Assembly (NCBI GenBank): GCA_964455375.1
Contig: CAYVXE010000050.1
Span: 1 to 29,113, forward strand
DNA: 29,113 nucleotides
Direction: 5' to 3'
Source: CAYVXE01 sp964455375
GTDB taxonomy: Bacteria; Zhuqueibacterota; Zhuqueibacteria; Oceanimicrobiales; Oceanimicrobiaceae
Position 1 is the first letter of the stretch, and each line of letters begins with the position of its first letter. The notes under the pieces were generated by a model. It did not search any database. It saw only the letters and a list, made by a program, of their open reading frames with translations, and was not told the DNA's origin. Below are positions 1-7,079 of the stretch, piece by piece. Both the position numbers and the translations under genes were made by a program.

Positions 1-238
1 ATGATAATAGACATGTTCATCCTCTTTGTCTCAAGTAGTATTAAGATGTCTTAACGTACAACAATGACAGGAAAATGTCAATCTAATTTAAAGGTCCCTT
101 TATGAATAATGTCGCTCTCAGTGTGCTTCACAATTTACCCGCAGACGGATTCTGCCAAATTCACATTAAGAGCACGAAATCAATTTGAAATTCAGAAGAA
201 CCGTTTTTTTATCAATTCTCACTGTCATGTCTTTTTCA
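1..238. other. Non-coding leader region without a recognised gene
   Basis: No open frame here looks like a protein with recognisable motifs. The only structure I see is a small dyad, TTAAGA-TG-TCTTAA (41-54), of unknown meaning. An in-frame ATG at 185 would extend the downstream isomerase by 37 residues. That extension has no counterpart in the TrpF family and contains the likely promoter, so I treat it as non-coding. Confidence 0.5.
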
Positions 239-267
239 TTGACATCTATCCGAATTTATTTTAGATT
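239..267 (+). promoter_or_regulatory. Sigma-70-type promoter for the trpF-like gene
   Basis: A perfect -35 TTGACA (239-244), a 17-bp spacer and a -10 TAGATT (262-267, 4/6 match) precede the gene. The expected transcription start is near 274, leaving a leader of about 20 nt before the ATG at 296. This placement supports 296 rather than 185 as the start codon. No strong Shine-Dalgarno is visible in the short leader. Confidence 0.5.
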
Positions 268-295
268 AGCCCTTTACATTTTAAGAACTTTCTTT

Positions 296-961
296 ATGCC
301 GACGACATATCCCACCAGAGTAAAAATCTGCTGTATTAGCAGTAAAGAGGAAGCCGACTTAGCGATTCGTTACGGCGCGTCTGCCCTGGGTTTGGTTTCG
401 GAGATGCCAAGTGGACCGGGAGTTATTTCCAATGAACAAATCGTGGAAATAGCCGCGCAAATTCCGCCGGGAATTACAAAAGTTCTTTTAACAAGCAAAC
501 AAACGAGCGCCGCCATCATCTCACAGGTAAAAATGTGGCCCATAAACGCCATTCAAATTGTCGACAAATTAATCGACGAAGGTTACGATGTCATTCGCAC
601 CGCACTTCCCGCTGTGTCGATCATTCAGGTTATTCATGTGACCGGTGAAAATGCCATAACAGAGGCCGAAGCAGTGGAGCCGTTTGTGGATGCTGTCTTG
701 CTGGACTCTGGAAATCCTGACTTACATCTAAAAGAACTCGGCGGCACCGGGCGCACACACAACTGGCAGACCAGCCACGAAATTGTTCGGAGATTGGACA
801 TACCGGTGTTTTTGGCTGGCGGTCTCAATGCGGAAAATATTCAAAAAGCTGTCACGGCAGTTCATCCGTTTGCAGTGGATGTCTGCAGCGGCGTGCGTAC
901 CAACGACCGCCTGGACGAGGACAAATTGTCACGTTTTATGCAGCAGGTCAATCACTCATAA
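296..961 (+). CDS. Phosphoribosylanthranilate isomerase-like protein (TrpF family), free-standing
   Basis: A 221-residue (beta/alpha)8-barrel protein of the TrpF family, which normally converts phosphoribosylanthranilate to CdRP in tryptophan synthesis. The N-terminal VKICC places Cys12 where TrpF has its catalytic Cys (usual motif KICGIT). Asp137 in DAVLLDS matches the catalytic Asp. GGTGRTHNW (149-157) and LAGGLNAENI (173-182) match the phosphate-binding loops. The usual SPRxxS segment, whose Arg helps bind anthranilate, reads SGPGVIS (39-45), so that Arg is missing. The gene has no trp neighbours and precedes a DUF2252 gene by 38 bp, probably co-transcribed. I am confident of the fold and family but not that the substrate is phosphoribosylanthranilate. 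Start 296 was chosen because the upstream extension has no family match and overlaps a promoter. Confidence 0.75.
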   Translation: MPTTYPTRVKICCISSKEEADLAIRYGASALGLVSEMPSGPGVISNEQIVEIAAQIPPGITKVLLTSKQTSAAIISQVKMWPINAIQIVDKLIDEGYDVIRTALPAVSIIQVIHVTGENAITEAEAVEPFVDAVLLDSGNPDLHLKELGGTGRTHNWQTSHEIVRRLDIPVFLAGGLNAENIQKAVTAVHPFAVDVCSGVRTNDRLDEDKLSRFMQQVNHS

Positions 962-999
962 GACATCAGACTAATTTTTCATAAAAGGGAAACAATCAG

Positions 1000-2265
1000 G
1001 TGAAAAAACCAAGTCGTTCTATTCGAGTCAGGAGAATCCTCTGGCTTCTGATTTTTATCTTTATCACAACTATTTATTTCGCCAACCGTATTTTTGCACA
1101 GCCTAAAGTCACCGATGCACAAAACCCGCTTTACGTCGATCCTGCGTCCAGGGATTTTTCTCAAAATCCGAAACTACTGCAAAGAATCGAAGCCAATCCA
1201 CACGGTTATTTCCGTTTTATCAACATTCCTTTCAGCGAAGACGTTTGCAAACTTTTTGCCGATACGCTTCCGGGAACGCCATCTTTCAACTTGCACGGCG
1301 ACGCCCACATCGAACAATATGCGGTCACCGACCTCGGACGCGGCCTCACGGATTTTGATGATTCGTCCACGGGTCCGGCTGTCATCGATTTACTGCGTTT
1401 TGGTGTGTCGCTGCGTTTAACCTGCATGATCAATGGTTGGGAGGATAAAGCCGACGACCTGTTTCAGACGTTTCTCCTCGGGTACCGGACGGCCATCACT
1501 CATCCGGAGACAGAAGCACCGGAACCGGCGTTAGTGACCAAAATTCAGAAAAAATTTAAATATGATCGGGAGGCTTACTTCAAATGGATTGCCACCATGA
1601 TGACGCCCATGCCGGACGAGGAAAGGGAGGGATTGATAGCCGCTTTACAACCTTATGTTGAAGTCATGTTAACCGAAAACAACGATATGCCTGAAAATTT
1701 CTTTAAAATCACGGACGTGGGTTACCTGCACATGGGCATTGGCAGTGCGTTGGACCTGAAATACCTGGTGCGTATTCACGGAGCCACAGATGACCCCAGG
1801 GATGACGTTGTTCTGGAAGTAAAAGAAGTCCGTGACCTCAGCGGAATCGATTGCATTACCATCACCAGAAAAAATGACCCGTTTCGCGTTCTGCTCGGTC
1901 AAGCACGAATCGCTTATCAACCCTATAAATATCTCGGCTATATTCGATTTCACGGAAAAACGTTCTGGATTCATTCATGGGTGGACAATTATAAGGAGAT
2001 AAACGTCACAAAATCCTTTAAATCTGTTCACGATCTTGCTGAAGTTGTTTATGATATCGGGGTGCAATTGGGCAAAGGGCATCCCAAGCAAATCGCTTCA
2101 CCTTTTGACGTGCAATTGCGCAAGGAGCAACTGCTGTTCCTGGAAAAGCATGAAAACAAGATCAAGAAGTCGTGTCGCTACCTGACGCACTTAACTGTTC
2201 AAGCCTGGAAAGAATTCTGTGCAAATATTTCCAAAAGTACGCAAAAATCACCCCAACCCCAATAA
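1000..2265 (+). CDS. DUF2252 family protein with N-terminal signal/anchor
   Basis: This 421-residue protein carries the hallmarks of DUF2252 (COG4320): GDAHIEQY (100-107), TDFDDS (117-122) and the following DLLRFGVSL (130-138). These resemble the HGDxHxxN and DFDD/DLxR motifs of aminoglycoside-phosphotransferase/kinase-like folds. The family's biochemical function is not established. Residues 13-29 are strongly hydrophobic after a basic N-terminus (KKPSRSIRVRR), and IFA-Q at 31-34 could be a signal peptidase site, so the body is probably periplasmic or membrane-anchored. That is unusual for a kinase-like fold needing ATP. The start is GTG at 1000, preceded by AAAGGGA at 984-990. It lies 38 bp after the trpF-like gene, on the same strand, likely one transcript. 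Confidence 0.8.
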   Translation: MKKPSRSIRVRRILWLLIFIFITTIYFANRIFAQPKVTDAQNPLYVDPASRDFSQNPKLLQRIEANPHGYFRFINIPFSEDVCKLFADTLPGTPSFNLHGDAHIEQYAVTDLGRGLTDFDDSSTGPAVIDLLRFGVSLRLTCMINGWEDKADDLFQTFLLGYRTAITHPETEAPEPALVTKIQKKFKYDREAYFKWIATMMTPMPDEEREGLIAALQPYVEVMLTENNDMPENFFKITDVGYLHMGIGSALDLKYLVRIHGATDDPRDDVVLEVKEVRDLSGIDCITITRKNDPFRVLLGQARIAYQPYKYLGYIRFHGKTFWIHSWVDNYKEINVTKSFKSVHDLAEVVYDIGVQLGKGHPKQIASPFDVQLRKEQLLFLEKHENKIKKSCRYLTHLTVQAWKEFCANISKSTQKSPQPQ

Positions 2266-2281
2266 ACTCTTTGCCATAAAA

Positions 2282-2321
2282 TAAGGCGTCTGTTCAATAG
2301 CTCATTGAATCAAACGCCTTA
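2282..2321 (-). terminator. Hairpin terminator downstream of the outer-membrane-like gene
   Basis: TAAGGCGT (2282-2289) pairs perfectly with ACGCCTTA (2314-2321). Inside it TTCAAT (2293-2298) pairs with ATTGAA (2304-2309). Read on the minus strand the hairpin is followed by TTTTA, so it fits as the terminator of the leftward gene ending at 2349. It may also stop the rightward DUF2252 transcript, but no T-run follows on that strand. Confidence 0.5.
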
Positions 2322-2348
2322 CCTGCGAACGGAGCAAATCCTTTTTAG

Positions 2349-2855
2349 TTAAAAATAAACATTCGCAACAACAGCCGCGCTGGTGTTCAAAAGAATATTC
2401 CGGGCGCCCGAAACATCGATGACAAATCCGTTTAATCGGGCTTCAACCCCAAAACTGAATTTTGGATTTACAAAATATTCCCCTCCAAGTCCGATGCCTA
2501 ACATCAAATTAGAGGTATCGCTGCCAACAGTGGGCATTCTAAACAGCAACCCCGCCATGCCTGTAATATACGGACTCACACGGCTATTGTCGAGGTAAAG
2601 TCTCGGAACGACTTCAATGCCTAAGTCGGTGGTCACATTCTCAATGTAATTCAAGCTAAAACCCGGCGCCAGGACAAATGTGTCACCTGTCCAGATAGGA
2701 ATCAAAATATCCATCTGGCCGGTCTGAATAGAAGCCGAAAGACCCCAGGTTCTGGTAATACTTCCCTGTTGTGCATGTGCAGGAATGATTGAAAATACAA
2801 CTAAGAAGGCAACGACAAACGTACACACAATCCCCTTGAGACTGTCTTTTTTCAT
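2349..2855 (-). CDS. Small outer-membrane beta-barrel-like protein
   Basis: This 168-residue protein has a clear signal peptide: Lys-rich start, hydrophobic residues 9-25, and cleavage likely after AHA at 26-28. The mature part of about 140 residues is built of alternating polar/hydrophobic stretches with many Gly and aromatic residues. It ends in NVYF, the terminal Phe typical of proteins inserted by the BAM complex. A segment near residues 117-132 (SNLMLGIGLGGEYFVN) resembles opacity/OmpW-like small barrels. No ligand or function can be assigned. The start ATG at 2855 has AAAGGAG seven bases upstream. A candidate promoter lies about 50 bp upstream and a hairpin terminator follows the stop, so it is probably a single-gene transcript. 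Confidence 0.7.
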   Translation of the reverse strand: MKKDSLKGIVCTFVVAFLVVFSIIPAHAQQGSITRTWGLSASIQTGQMDILIPIWTGDTFVLAPGFSLNYIENVTTDLGIEVVPRLYLDNSRVSPYITGMAGLLFRMPTVGSDTSNLMLGIGLGGEYFVNPKFSFGVEARLNGFVIDVSGARNILLNTSAAVVANVYF

Positions 2856-2905
2856 GTGAATCTCCTTTGTCTAATCAAAATAAAGATTAATAAATCAAAG
2901 ATGTT

Positions 2906-2933
2906 TATATAGCCAGATGCAGAATTGAGCCAA
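2906..2933 (-). promoter_or_regulatory. Candidate promoter for the outer-membrane-like gene
   Basis: On the minus strand, -35 TTGGCT (2928-2933) is separated by 16 bp from -10 TATATA (2906-2911). The leader to the ATG at 2855 is about 45 nt. The -35 matches 4/6 and the -10 5/6, so this is plausible but unproven. Confidence 0.35.
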
Positions 2934-3159
2934 ACATGTCAAGAAGCAATAACAAAACGAATCTTTACGCAATCCTCCTTTCGTATTTTAATTTTAGAAC
3001 CAAAATAAACTTTTTTGAAAAGGGGTGCCGCCGTGAAAAAGATTAGCAATGATGAAATATAGATGATATATACATACAATAAAGCAATTTTGGATGAATT
3101 TTCATCTATTTTACAGATATTTTAATAAAATTTATTTTAAATTTTGTTCATATTTCAGA
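2934..3159. other. AT-rich intergenic stretch with no recognised gene
   Basis: Nothing coding is visible between the outer-membrane gene promoter and the inverted-repeat element. The DNA is AT-rich, with short runs of T and A around 3110-3150. I see no RNA gene. Confidence 0.4.
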
Positions 3160-3405
3160 TCATGAGTGTCCGGTTAAAGAATATGTCAGATAAAATCGAG
3201 CATCAGCTTAGGACAGGAAGGATTTGAGGCCAGTTGCACCATTTGCTTTTTCGAATCCCTCCTGTCCTCCCTTTGGCCAAAGGGAGGGACTAACTCCAAC
3301 GCGCAAAGGATAAAAACAAGTCCAGGCTTTCACAACGAGAAGTTTGACTATTGTTTTTTAACGACTTTACCTAAAACCATCTATCGCTTAACCGGACACT
3401 CATGA
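3160..3405. mobile_element. MITE-like element with 18-bp perfect terminal inverted repeats
   Basis: TCATGAGTGTCCGGTTAA (3160-3177) and its exact reverse complement (3388-3405) bound 246 bp that contain no convincing gene. The outer TCATGA occurs at both ends in direct orientation because it is itself palindromic. It could therefore be a 6-bp target duplication flanking 12-bp repeats GTGTCCGGTTAA. Inside are two more foldable parts. AGGACAGGAAGGATT (3210-3224) pairs 14/15 with AATCCCTCCTGTCCT near 3256-3270, and a perfect 22-bp palindrome is centred on TTTGGCCAAA near 3280. The size, perfect ends and lack of an ORF fit a non-autonomous transposable element. The parent transposase family cannot be named from this window. 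Confidence 0.6.
3268..3291. repeat. Perfect palindrome inside the MITE-like element
   Basis: CCTCCCTTTGG is directly followed by its reverse complement CCAAAGGGAGG, giving an 11-bp stem with no loop bases. Together with the neighbouring imperfect inverted repeat it would make this element fold strongly as RNA or single-stranded DNA. Confidence 0.6.
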
Positions 3406-3420
3406 TTTCGGGTAAACAAA

Positions 3421-3447
3421 AAGGGGAATTTTCCATTTCAGAAAATT
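3421..3447 (-). terminator. Possible terminator after the DUF420 gene
   Basis: AATTTTC (3427-3433) and GAAAATT (3441-3447) form a 7-bp stem with a 7-base loop. On the minus strand it is followed by CCCCTTTTT. The stem is AT-rich and weak. It directly follows the stop codon of the DUF420 gene at 3449. Confidence 0.3.
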
Positions 3448-3448
3448 A

Positions 3449-3970
3449 TCAGGAAAAGTTCTTTAGAAAAAAGAAAATCAGAACGCCAGTAATTGAGACA
3501 TACATCCACACCGGAAAGGTAAATTTCACGACTTTACGATGCGATTGTCTCCGGTCGGTGAGTCCGAAAAACAGGGACGACAATATCAGCGGCAACATAA
3601 AAACAGACAAAACGATGTGGGTAATGAGAATAAAAAAGTACACCGGCCGTATCCAGCCCACCCCTAAGAACAACGTATCGCCGTGAATACTATGATAATA
3701 AACATAACTGAGCAAAAACAGTGCGGAAATACAACATGCAGTTATCATTAGATTTTTATGGAGCTGTTCTTTTTTGTTTTTAATGGCAAAAAAACCGGCC
3801 AGCAAACACAATGCACTTGCGGCATTTAAAGCGGCATTCACTGCGGGTAAAATGGCCACCGCGGGGTTGTTTGCACTATCCACCTGCCGAAAATAAATGA
3901 GCCAAACCAAAAAGACCACGACAACAGTGCTTAACAGGACATTCCAGACATAAAAGTTTTTTCGTGTCAT
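3449..3970 (-). CDS. DUF420 family five-helix membrane protein (CtaM/YozB-like)
   Basis: A 173-residue integral membrane protein with five hydrophobic segments, at about residues 8-27, 38-62, 74-94, 110-135 and 150-169. It matches the DUF420 pattern, including LLAGFFAIKNKKEQLHKNLM (57-75), SYVYYHS (88-94) and THIVLS (117-122). Histidines at 71, 93, 118 and 144 are placed where this family has conserved His. One member, CtaM of Staphylococcus aureus, is needed for maturation of a haem-copper terminal oxidase, and related genes often lie near cytochrome oxidase genes. A role in oxidase assembly here is inference, but fits the nearby menaquinone genes. Start 3970 was chosen over 4105 because GAGGT lies just upstream. 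The extra 45 residues would also be hydrophilic and unlike the family. Confidence 0.75.
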   Translation of the reverse strand: MTRKNFYVWNVLLSTVVVVFLVWLIYFRQVDSANNPAVAILPAVNAALNAASALCLLAGFFAIKNKKEQLHKNLMITACCISALFLLSYVYYHSIHGDTLFLGVGWIRPVYFFILITHIVLSVFMLPLILSSLFFGLTDRRQSHRKVVKFTFPVWMYVSITGVLIFFFLKNFS

Positions 3971-4129
3971 CTGTACCTCTTTTCTAACATTTAATGATTC
4001 ATAAACCGCCAATTTGCTTGCGACACTATCCGCAGCCGTTGTCATTTCGGATGCAACCGCTGAAGGCAGAAGAGGCGTTTTCGAGCAAACACAAGTTGCG
4101 AGCATTTTTTAAACTGATTTACGTTTTAC

Positions 4130-4175
4130 ATTATAATGAAATTTTTATTGACAATCAAAAATTAATTTTTAATTT
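4130..4175. promoter_or_regulatory. Divergent promoter region between DUF420 and DAHP synthase genes
   Basis: Leftward: -35 TTGATT (complement of 4153-4158), 17-bp spacer, -10 TATAAT (complement of 4130-4135), giving a leader of about 155 nt for the DUF420 gene. Rightward: TTGACA (4148-4153) is a perfect -35 but is followed only by weak -10 choices (TAATTT 4170-4175, or TTTAAA 4173-4178). A perfect TATAAT (4132-4137) also faces right. The two promoters overlap, so they may interfere with each other. Confidence 0.4.
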
Positions 4176-4243
4176 AAACTTCTGCCGAGCAGACGTTTTC
4201 GTAGCTTGTTTTTACCTTAAAATTACCGGAAATAACAGTCGGA

Positions 4244-5068
4244 ATGAACCGTTTAGAACACACACACGTTTACAAAGAAAGACAACAAGAATCCTCGATT
4301 GTCCGGATTAACGGAGTCCAATTCGGTGGCAGCTGCTTTACGGTAATTGCCGGCCCGTGCGCATTGGAAAACAGTGAGCAGGTTCTGGCAACTGCCCGTT
4401 CGGTGGAAAAAGCCGGTGCGAAAGTTCTGCGCGGGTCCATTTATAAACCCAGAACGTCTCCATATTCGTTTCAGGGAGTTGGGCGGCAAGGCCTGGAATT
4501 TCTGAAATTGGTAAAATGCGAGACCAATTTGTTAGTCGAAACGGAAATTCTGCTGCCTTCACAGTTGGAATTTTTAACCGAATACGTGGACATCCTGCGT
4601 ATCGGCTCCCGCAACATGGATAATTTTGAACTTCTAAAAGAAGTCGGCAAATGTACCGTCCCGATTATTCTGAAACGAAATATGAGCTCTACACTCGAAG
4701 AATTTCTTCTCGCCGCGGAATATCTCCTAAATGCCGGGAACGAAAACGTCATTTTGTGTGAAAGAGGAATCAGGACATTTGAAACCTATACGCGCAACAC
4801 GCTCGATCTTATAGCCGTCCCGGCTTTAAAAGAGTTGACCCATTTACCCGTTATCGTTGACCCGTCACACGGCACCGGGAAACGCAGTCTGGTTCTACCG
4901 GCGAGCAGAGCCGCGTTAGCGGTGGGCGCTGACGGACTGATCGTCGAAGTGCACCCGTCTCCAGACCATGCAAAATCAGATGGCTTTCAATCTCTGCATC
5001 CCTCTGAATTCGAAATCCTGATGACGGAACTCAAATCCGCAGCACCCATTTACCACAAAACAATTTAA
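4244..5068 (+). CDS. aroF: 3-deoxy-7-phosphoheptulonate (DAHP) synthase, type I-beta
   Basis: This enzyme condenses phosphoenolpyruvate with erythrose-4-phosphate, the first step of the shikimate pathway to chorismate. The 274-residue barrel shows VIAGPCA (34-40, metal-ligand Cys39), VLRGSIYKPRTSPYSFQG (61-78), GSRNMDN (121-127), KRN (144-146), VDPSHGTGKR (205-214, metal-ligand His209) and IVEVHPSPDHAKSDG (233-247). It has neither the N-terminal ferredoxin-like regulatory domain nor a fused chorismate mutase, so it resembles the unregulated short type I-beta enzymes. KDO8P synthase is related, but the SPYSFQG and DPSHGTGKR motifs favour DAHP synthase. Its stop overlaps the menG start by one base (TAATG). 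This suggests coupled translation and a role in supplying chorismate for menaquinone. Confidence 0.88.
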   Translation: MNRLEHTHVYKERQQESSIVRINGVQFGGSCFTVIAGPCALENSEQVLATARSVEKAGAKVLRGSIYKPRTSPYSFQGVGRQGLEFLKLVKCETNLLVETEILLPSQLEFLTEYVDILRIGSRNMDNFELLKEVGKCTVPIILKRNMSSTLEEFLLAAEYLLNAGNENVILCERGIRTFETYTRNTLDLIAVPALKELTHLPVIVDPSHGTGKRSLVLPASRAALAVGADGLIVEVHPSPDHAKSDGFQSLHPSEFEILMTELKSAAPIYHKTI

Positions 5069-5811
5069 TGAAACCCTCCTTCGGTAATCTTAAACAATCC
5101 ACGTTCGATTCAAACCGGCGCCAGGAATACGTCACGGATATGTTTGATAACCTTGCTCCAAATTACGACCGATTCAACCGTTGGGTCAGCTTTTACAGAG
5201 ATGAAGCATGGCGCTCACAAACCGTATCGCTGCTGAAGCAGCAAAAAAATGGCACCATATTAGACCTGGCGGCAGGTACCGGAGACCTCGCCAACTCCTG
5301 TCATCGTGCAGGCGCAAAGCAGGTCCATGTTTTCGACATCTCCCACAACATGTTAACGGTTGCAAAACAGAAACTCATGGCAACGGATGCCAAAAATTCA
5401 TTCATGTTTGCGCAAGGCTCCGCGCATAAATTACCGTTTAAAGATGAAACATTTAATGGTGTGGTAAGCGGTTTTGCAATGCGCAATGTCTTCCATTTCC
5501 TCGATGAAGTGCTGCTGGAAATTCACCGAACCTTAAAACCACACGGACGGTTTGCAATTCTGGAGCTAACGCAGCCAAAGAATCCGATTTTGAATTTCGG
5601 GTTTCGCCTGCACATGAAAATAATCATGCCGTTGATTGGCAAAATGACGGTTGGGAAAACCCGCCCGTTTAACTATCTCCGCCAAACCACCCTCACGTTT
5701 CTTTCACCCGAGGAATTCAAATTGAGAATTGAAAAAAGCGGTTTTATAAATGTGGGATGGAAAACATTTTTGTTGGGTGGCATTGCCGTGCATTACGGTG
5801 AGAAACCATGA
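5068..5811 (+). CDS. menG: Demethylmenaquinone methyltransferase (UbiE/MenG)
   Basis: This SAM-dependent C-methyltransferase catalyses the last step of menaquinone synthesis, methylating demethylmenaquinone. The 247-residue protein has the UbiE/MenG N-terminal signature FDNLAPNYDRFNRWVSF (26-42). SAM motif I is ILDLAAGTGDL (64-74). The central block LPFKDETFNGVVSGFAMRN (about 115-135) and the later LRQTTLTF segment are typical. It overlaps the DAHP synthase stop by one base and is convergent with the men operon, which otherwise lacks this activity. The same enzyme would act in ubiquinone synthesis in other bacteria, but only menaquinone genes are present here. Confidence 0.9.
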   Translation: MKPSFGNLKQSTFDSNRRQEYVTDMFDNLAPNYDRFNRWVSFYRDEAWRSQTVSLLKQQKNGTILDLAAGTGDLANSCHRAGAKQVHVFDISHNMLTVAKQKLMATDAKNSFMFAQGSAHKLPFKDETFNGVVSGFAMRNVFHFLDEVLLEIHRTLKPHGRFAILELTQPKNPILNFGFRLHMKIIMPLIGKMTVGKTRPFNYLRQTTLTFLSPEEFKLRIEKSGFINVGWKTFLLGGIAVHYGEKP

Positions 5812-5862
5812 CATTTGCGATTGATTCTTCACGTACGAGGCGAACGAAAAAGTCCTTTCCTA

Positions 5863-5935
5863 CTTCAGCCTAAGCGCAGTCGAAGGCTGTAACCTATTGT
5901 TTTTAAAATATACTCCGACTTCACTCAGCATGAAG
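5863..5935. repeat. Imperfect inverted repeat between menG and menE; possible bidirectional terminator
   Basis: The 23-bp arms 5863-5885 and 5913-5935 pair at about 17 of 23 positions around a 27-base AT-rich loop. The arms contain sequences of the type CTTCGACTGCGCTYAG, common in dispersed intergenic repeats of many bacteria. The right arm overlaps the last four codons of menE (Ser-Ser-Cys-stop). The location between two convergent genes suggests a terminator role for both transcripts. Confidence 0.5.
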
Positions 5936-7073
5936 ATTTATTTAAATTTGATTTCTTCAACAGCCGCAGCGTTTTGATTCGATCAATTTTCCCATTGGAC
6001 GTCCGAACAAATTTATCGAGAAAATAAAATTCTTTTGGCATCTCATATTTTTGTAATTTCCCGCTAAGTTGAATCCGGATTTCATTCAAGATCGTTTCCG
6101 CAGGTCTACCTTCAAAAAGCAAAACGACCTTTTCTCCAAGCAGTTCATCCGGAACTCCGCCAATCATATACTCAAAGATGGGAATCCTAATTTCGAAAAC
6201 CTCCGACAAAACCTCCTCCAGACAGCGCTCCACTTTTTCCGCCTGAACTTTTATCCCCCCACTGTTGATGACGTTATCGAAACGCCCTTTCCAGATGAAC
6301 CGTCTGCCGGATATTATTTCCACGATGTCATTCGTTATTATTTTCCGGTGACTCGTCAATGGAGATTCGATTGTCAAACAGCCGCGTGCATCTGTTCCGA
6401 TGGTTACATGTGGCAAAACTTCATAATACCCGGAAGCGTCACAGCCATTTAACCGCCGTAAGGCGATGTGGCTTACCGTTTCCGTCATGCCGAATGTCTG
6501 GTAAACCGGTACGTCCAACGGCTTAATCTGCCTTGACAGTGAATGAGAAATCGGCGCACCGCCAACAAGCACGGCTTTAAACCGGTTCAGCCAGGCAACC
6601 GCTTTTTGCCCTGCATCCAGGACCGCTTGTAATTGCATGGGAATGAACGCGGTAAAATGAAAACAGGGGATACTCGTTTCGGGAAAAGATTTAAACGGGT
6701 TTCCCGAAGGCTCCATGATGGTCACATCCAACCCCAATTCAAAACTACGAACCAGCATCATTTTTCCACCGACAAAGGTACACGGTAAACAAACGAACGC
6801 TTTCTCGTCGGGTGTGAGCCCCAATGCGTCACCGGTCAATTTAGCACTCAAAATCATTTGCTCCCTGCGGAGTAAAATATTTTTAGGCGTTCCCGTAGAA
6901 CCTGACGTCTGAATTGGAAACTCCTTCCGACCTTCAAGCCATTGTTTACAAAACGTCAACGCGTTTATCTGATTTCTACTGAATGCCGGTTCTTGCAGTG
7001 CGTCCGCATGCTGCAAAATCCATTCTTTAGAATAGCGGACACCATCTAACGTAAGATGCGTAAAAGCGCGCAT
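5925..7073 (-). CDS. menE: o-Succinylbenzoate-CoA ligase (MenE)
   Basis: MenE adenylates o-succinylbenzoate and transfers it to CoA. The 382-residue ANL-superfamily protein has the P-loop TSGSTGTPK (56-64), the middle segment FTAFIPMQLQ, and TFGMTETVSHIALR with the acidic A5 motif. GRFDNVINSGGIKVQAEKVE follows (hinge region), and NGKIDR carries the catalytic Lys362. It is shorter than the roughly 450-residue proteobacterial or Bacillus enzymes, as is usual in Bacteroidota-like lineages, where the N-terminal part is reduced. It is the last gene of the men operon, 6 nt after menC. Its final residues (SSC) are encoded inside an inverted-repeat arm, so the C-terminus was probably reshaped by insertion of that repeat. 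Confidence 0.88.
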   Translation of the reverse strand: MRAFTHLTLDGVRYSKEWILQHADALQEPAFSRNQINALTFCKQWLEGRKEFPIQTSGSTGTPKNILLRREQMILSAKLTGDALGLTPDEKAFVCLPCTFVGGKMMLVRSFELGLDVTIMEPSGNPFKSFPETSIPCFHFTAFIPMQLQAVLDAGQKAVAWLNRFKAVLVGGAPISHSLSRQIKPLDVPVYQTFGMTETVSHIALRRLNGCDASGYYEVLPHVTIGTDARGCLTIESPLTSHRKIITNDIVEIISGRRFIWKGRFDNVINSGGIKVQAEKVERCLEEVLSEVFEIRIPIFEYMIGGVPDELLGEKVVLLFEGRPAETILNEIRIQLSGKLQKYEMPKEFYFLDKFVRTSNGKIDRIKTLRLLKKSNLNKSSC

Positions 7074-7079
7074 AAAAAC

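Noticed and set aside
185..295. N-terminal extension of the TrpF-like protein from an ATG at 185
   Set aside because: The extra residues form no recognised part of the family, and a good TTGACA/TAGATT promoter lies inside the stretch.
571..590. Complete tryptophan operon suggested by a TrpF-like gene
   Set aside because: No trpA, B, C, D or E gene lies in the window, and the substrate motif is altered.
3160..3405. CRISPR array or intact insertion sequence
   Set aside because: Only one inverted-repeat pair is present, with no regularly spaced direct repeats and no transposase frame.
3402..3686. Rightward 94-codon open frame overlapping the end of the MITE-like element and the DUF420 gene
   Set aside because: It begins inside the inverted repeat and lies antisense to a clear membrane protein gene. 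The translation is Lys/Arg-rich with no recognisable motif.
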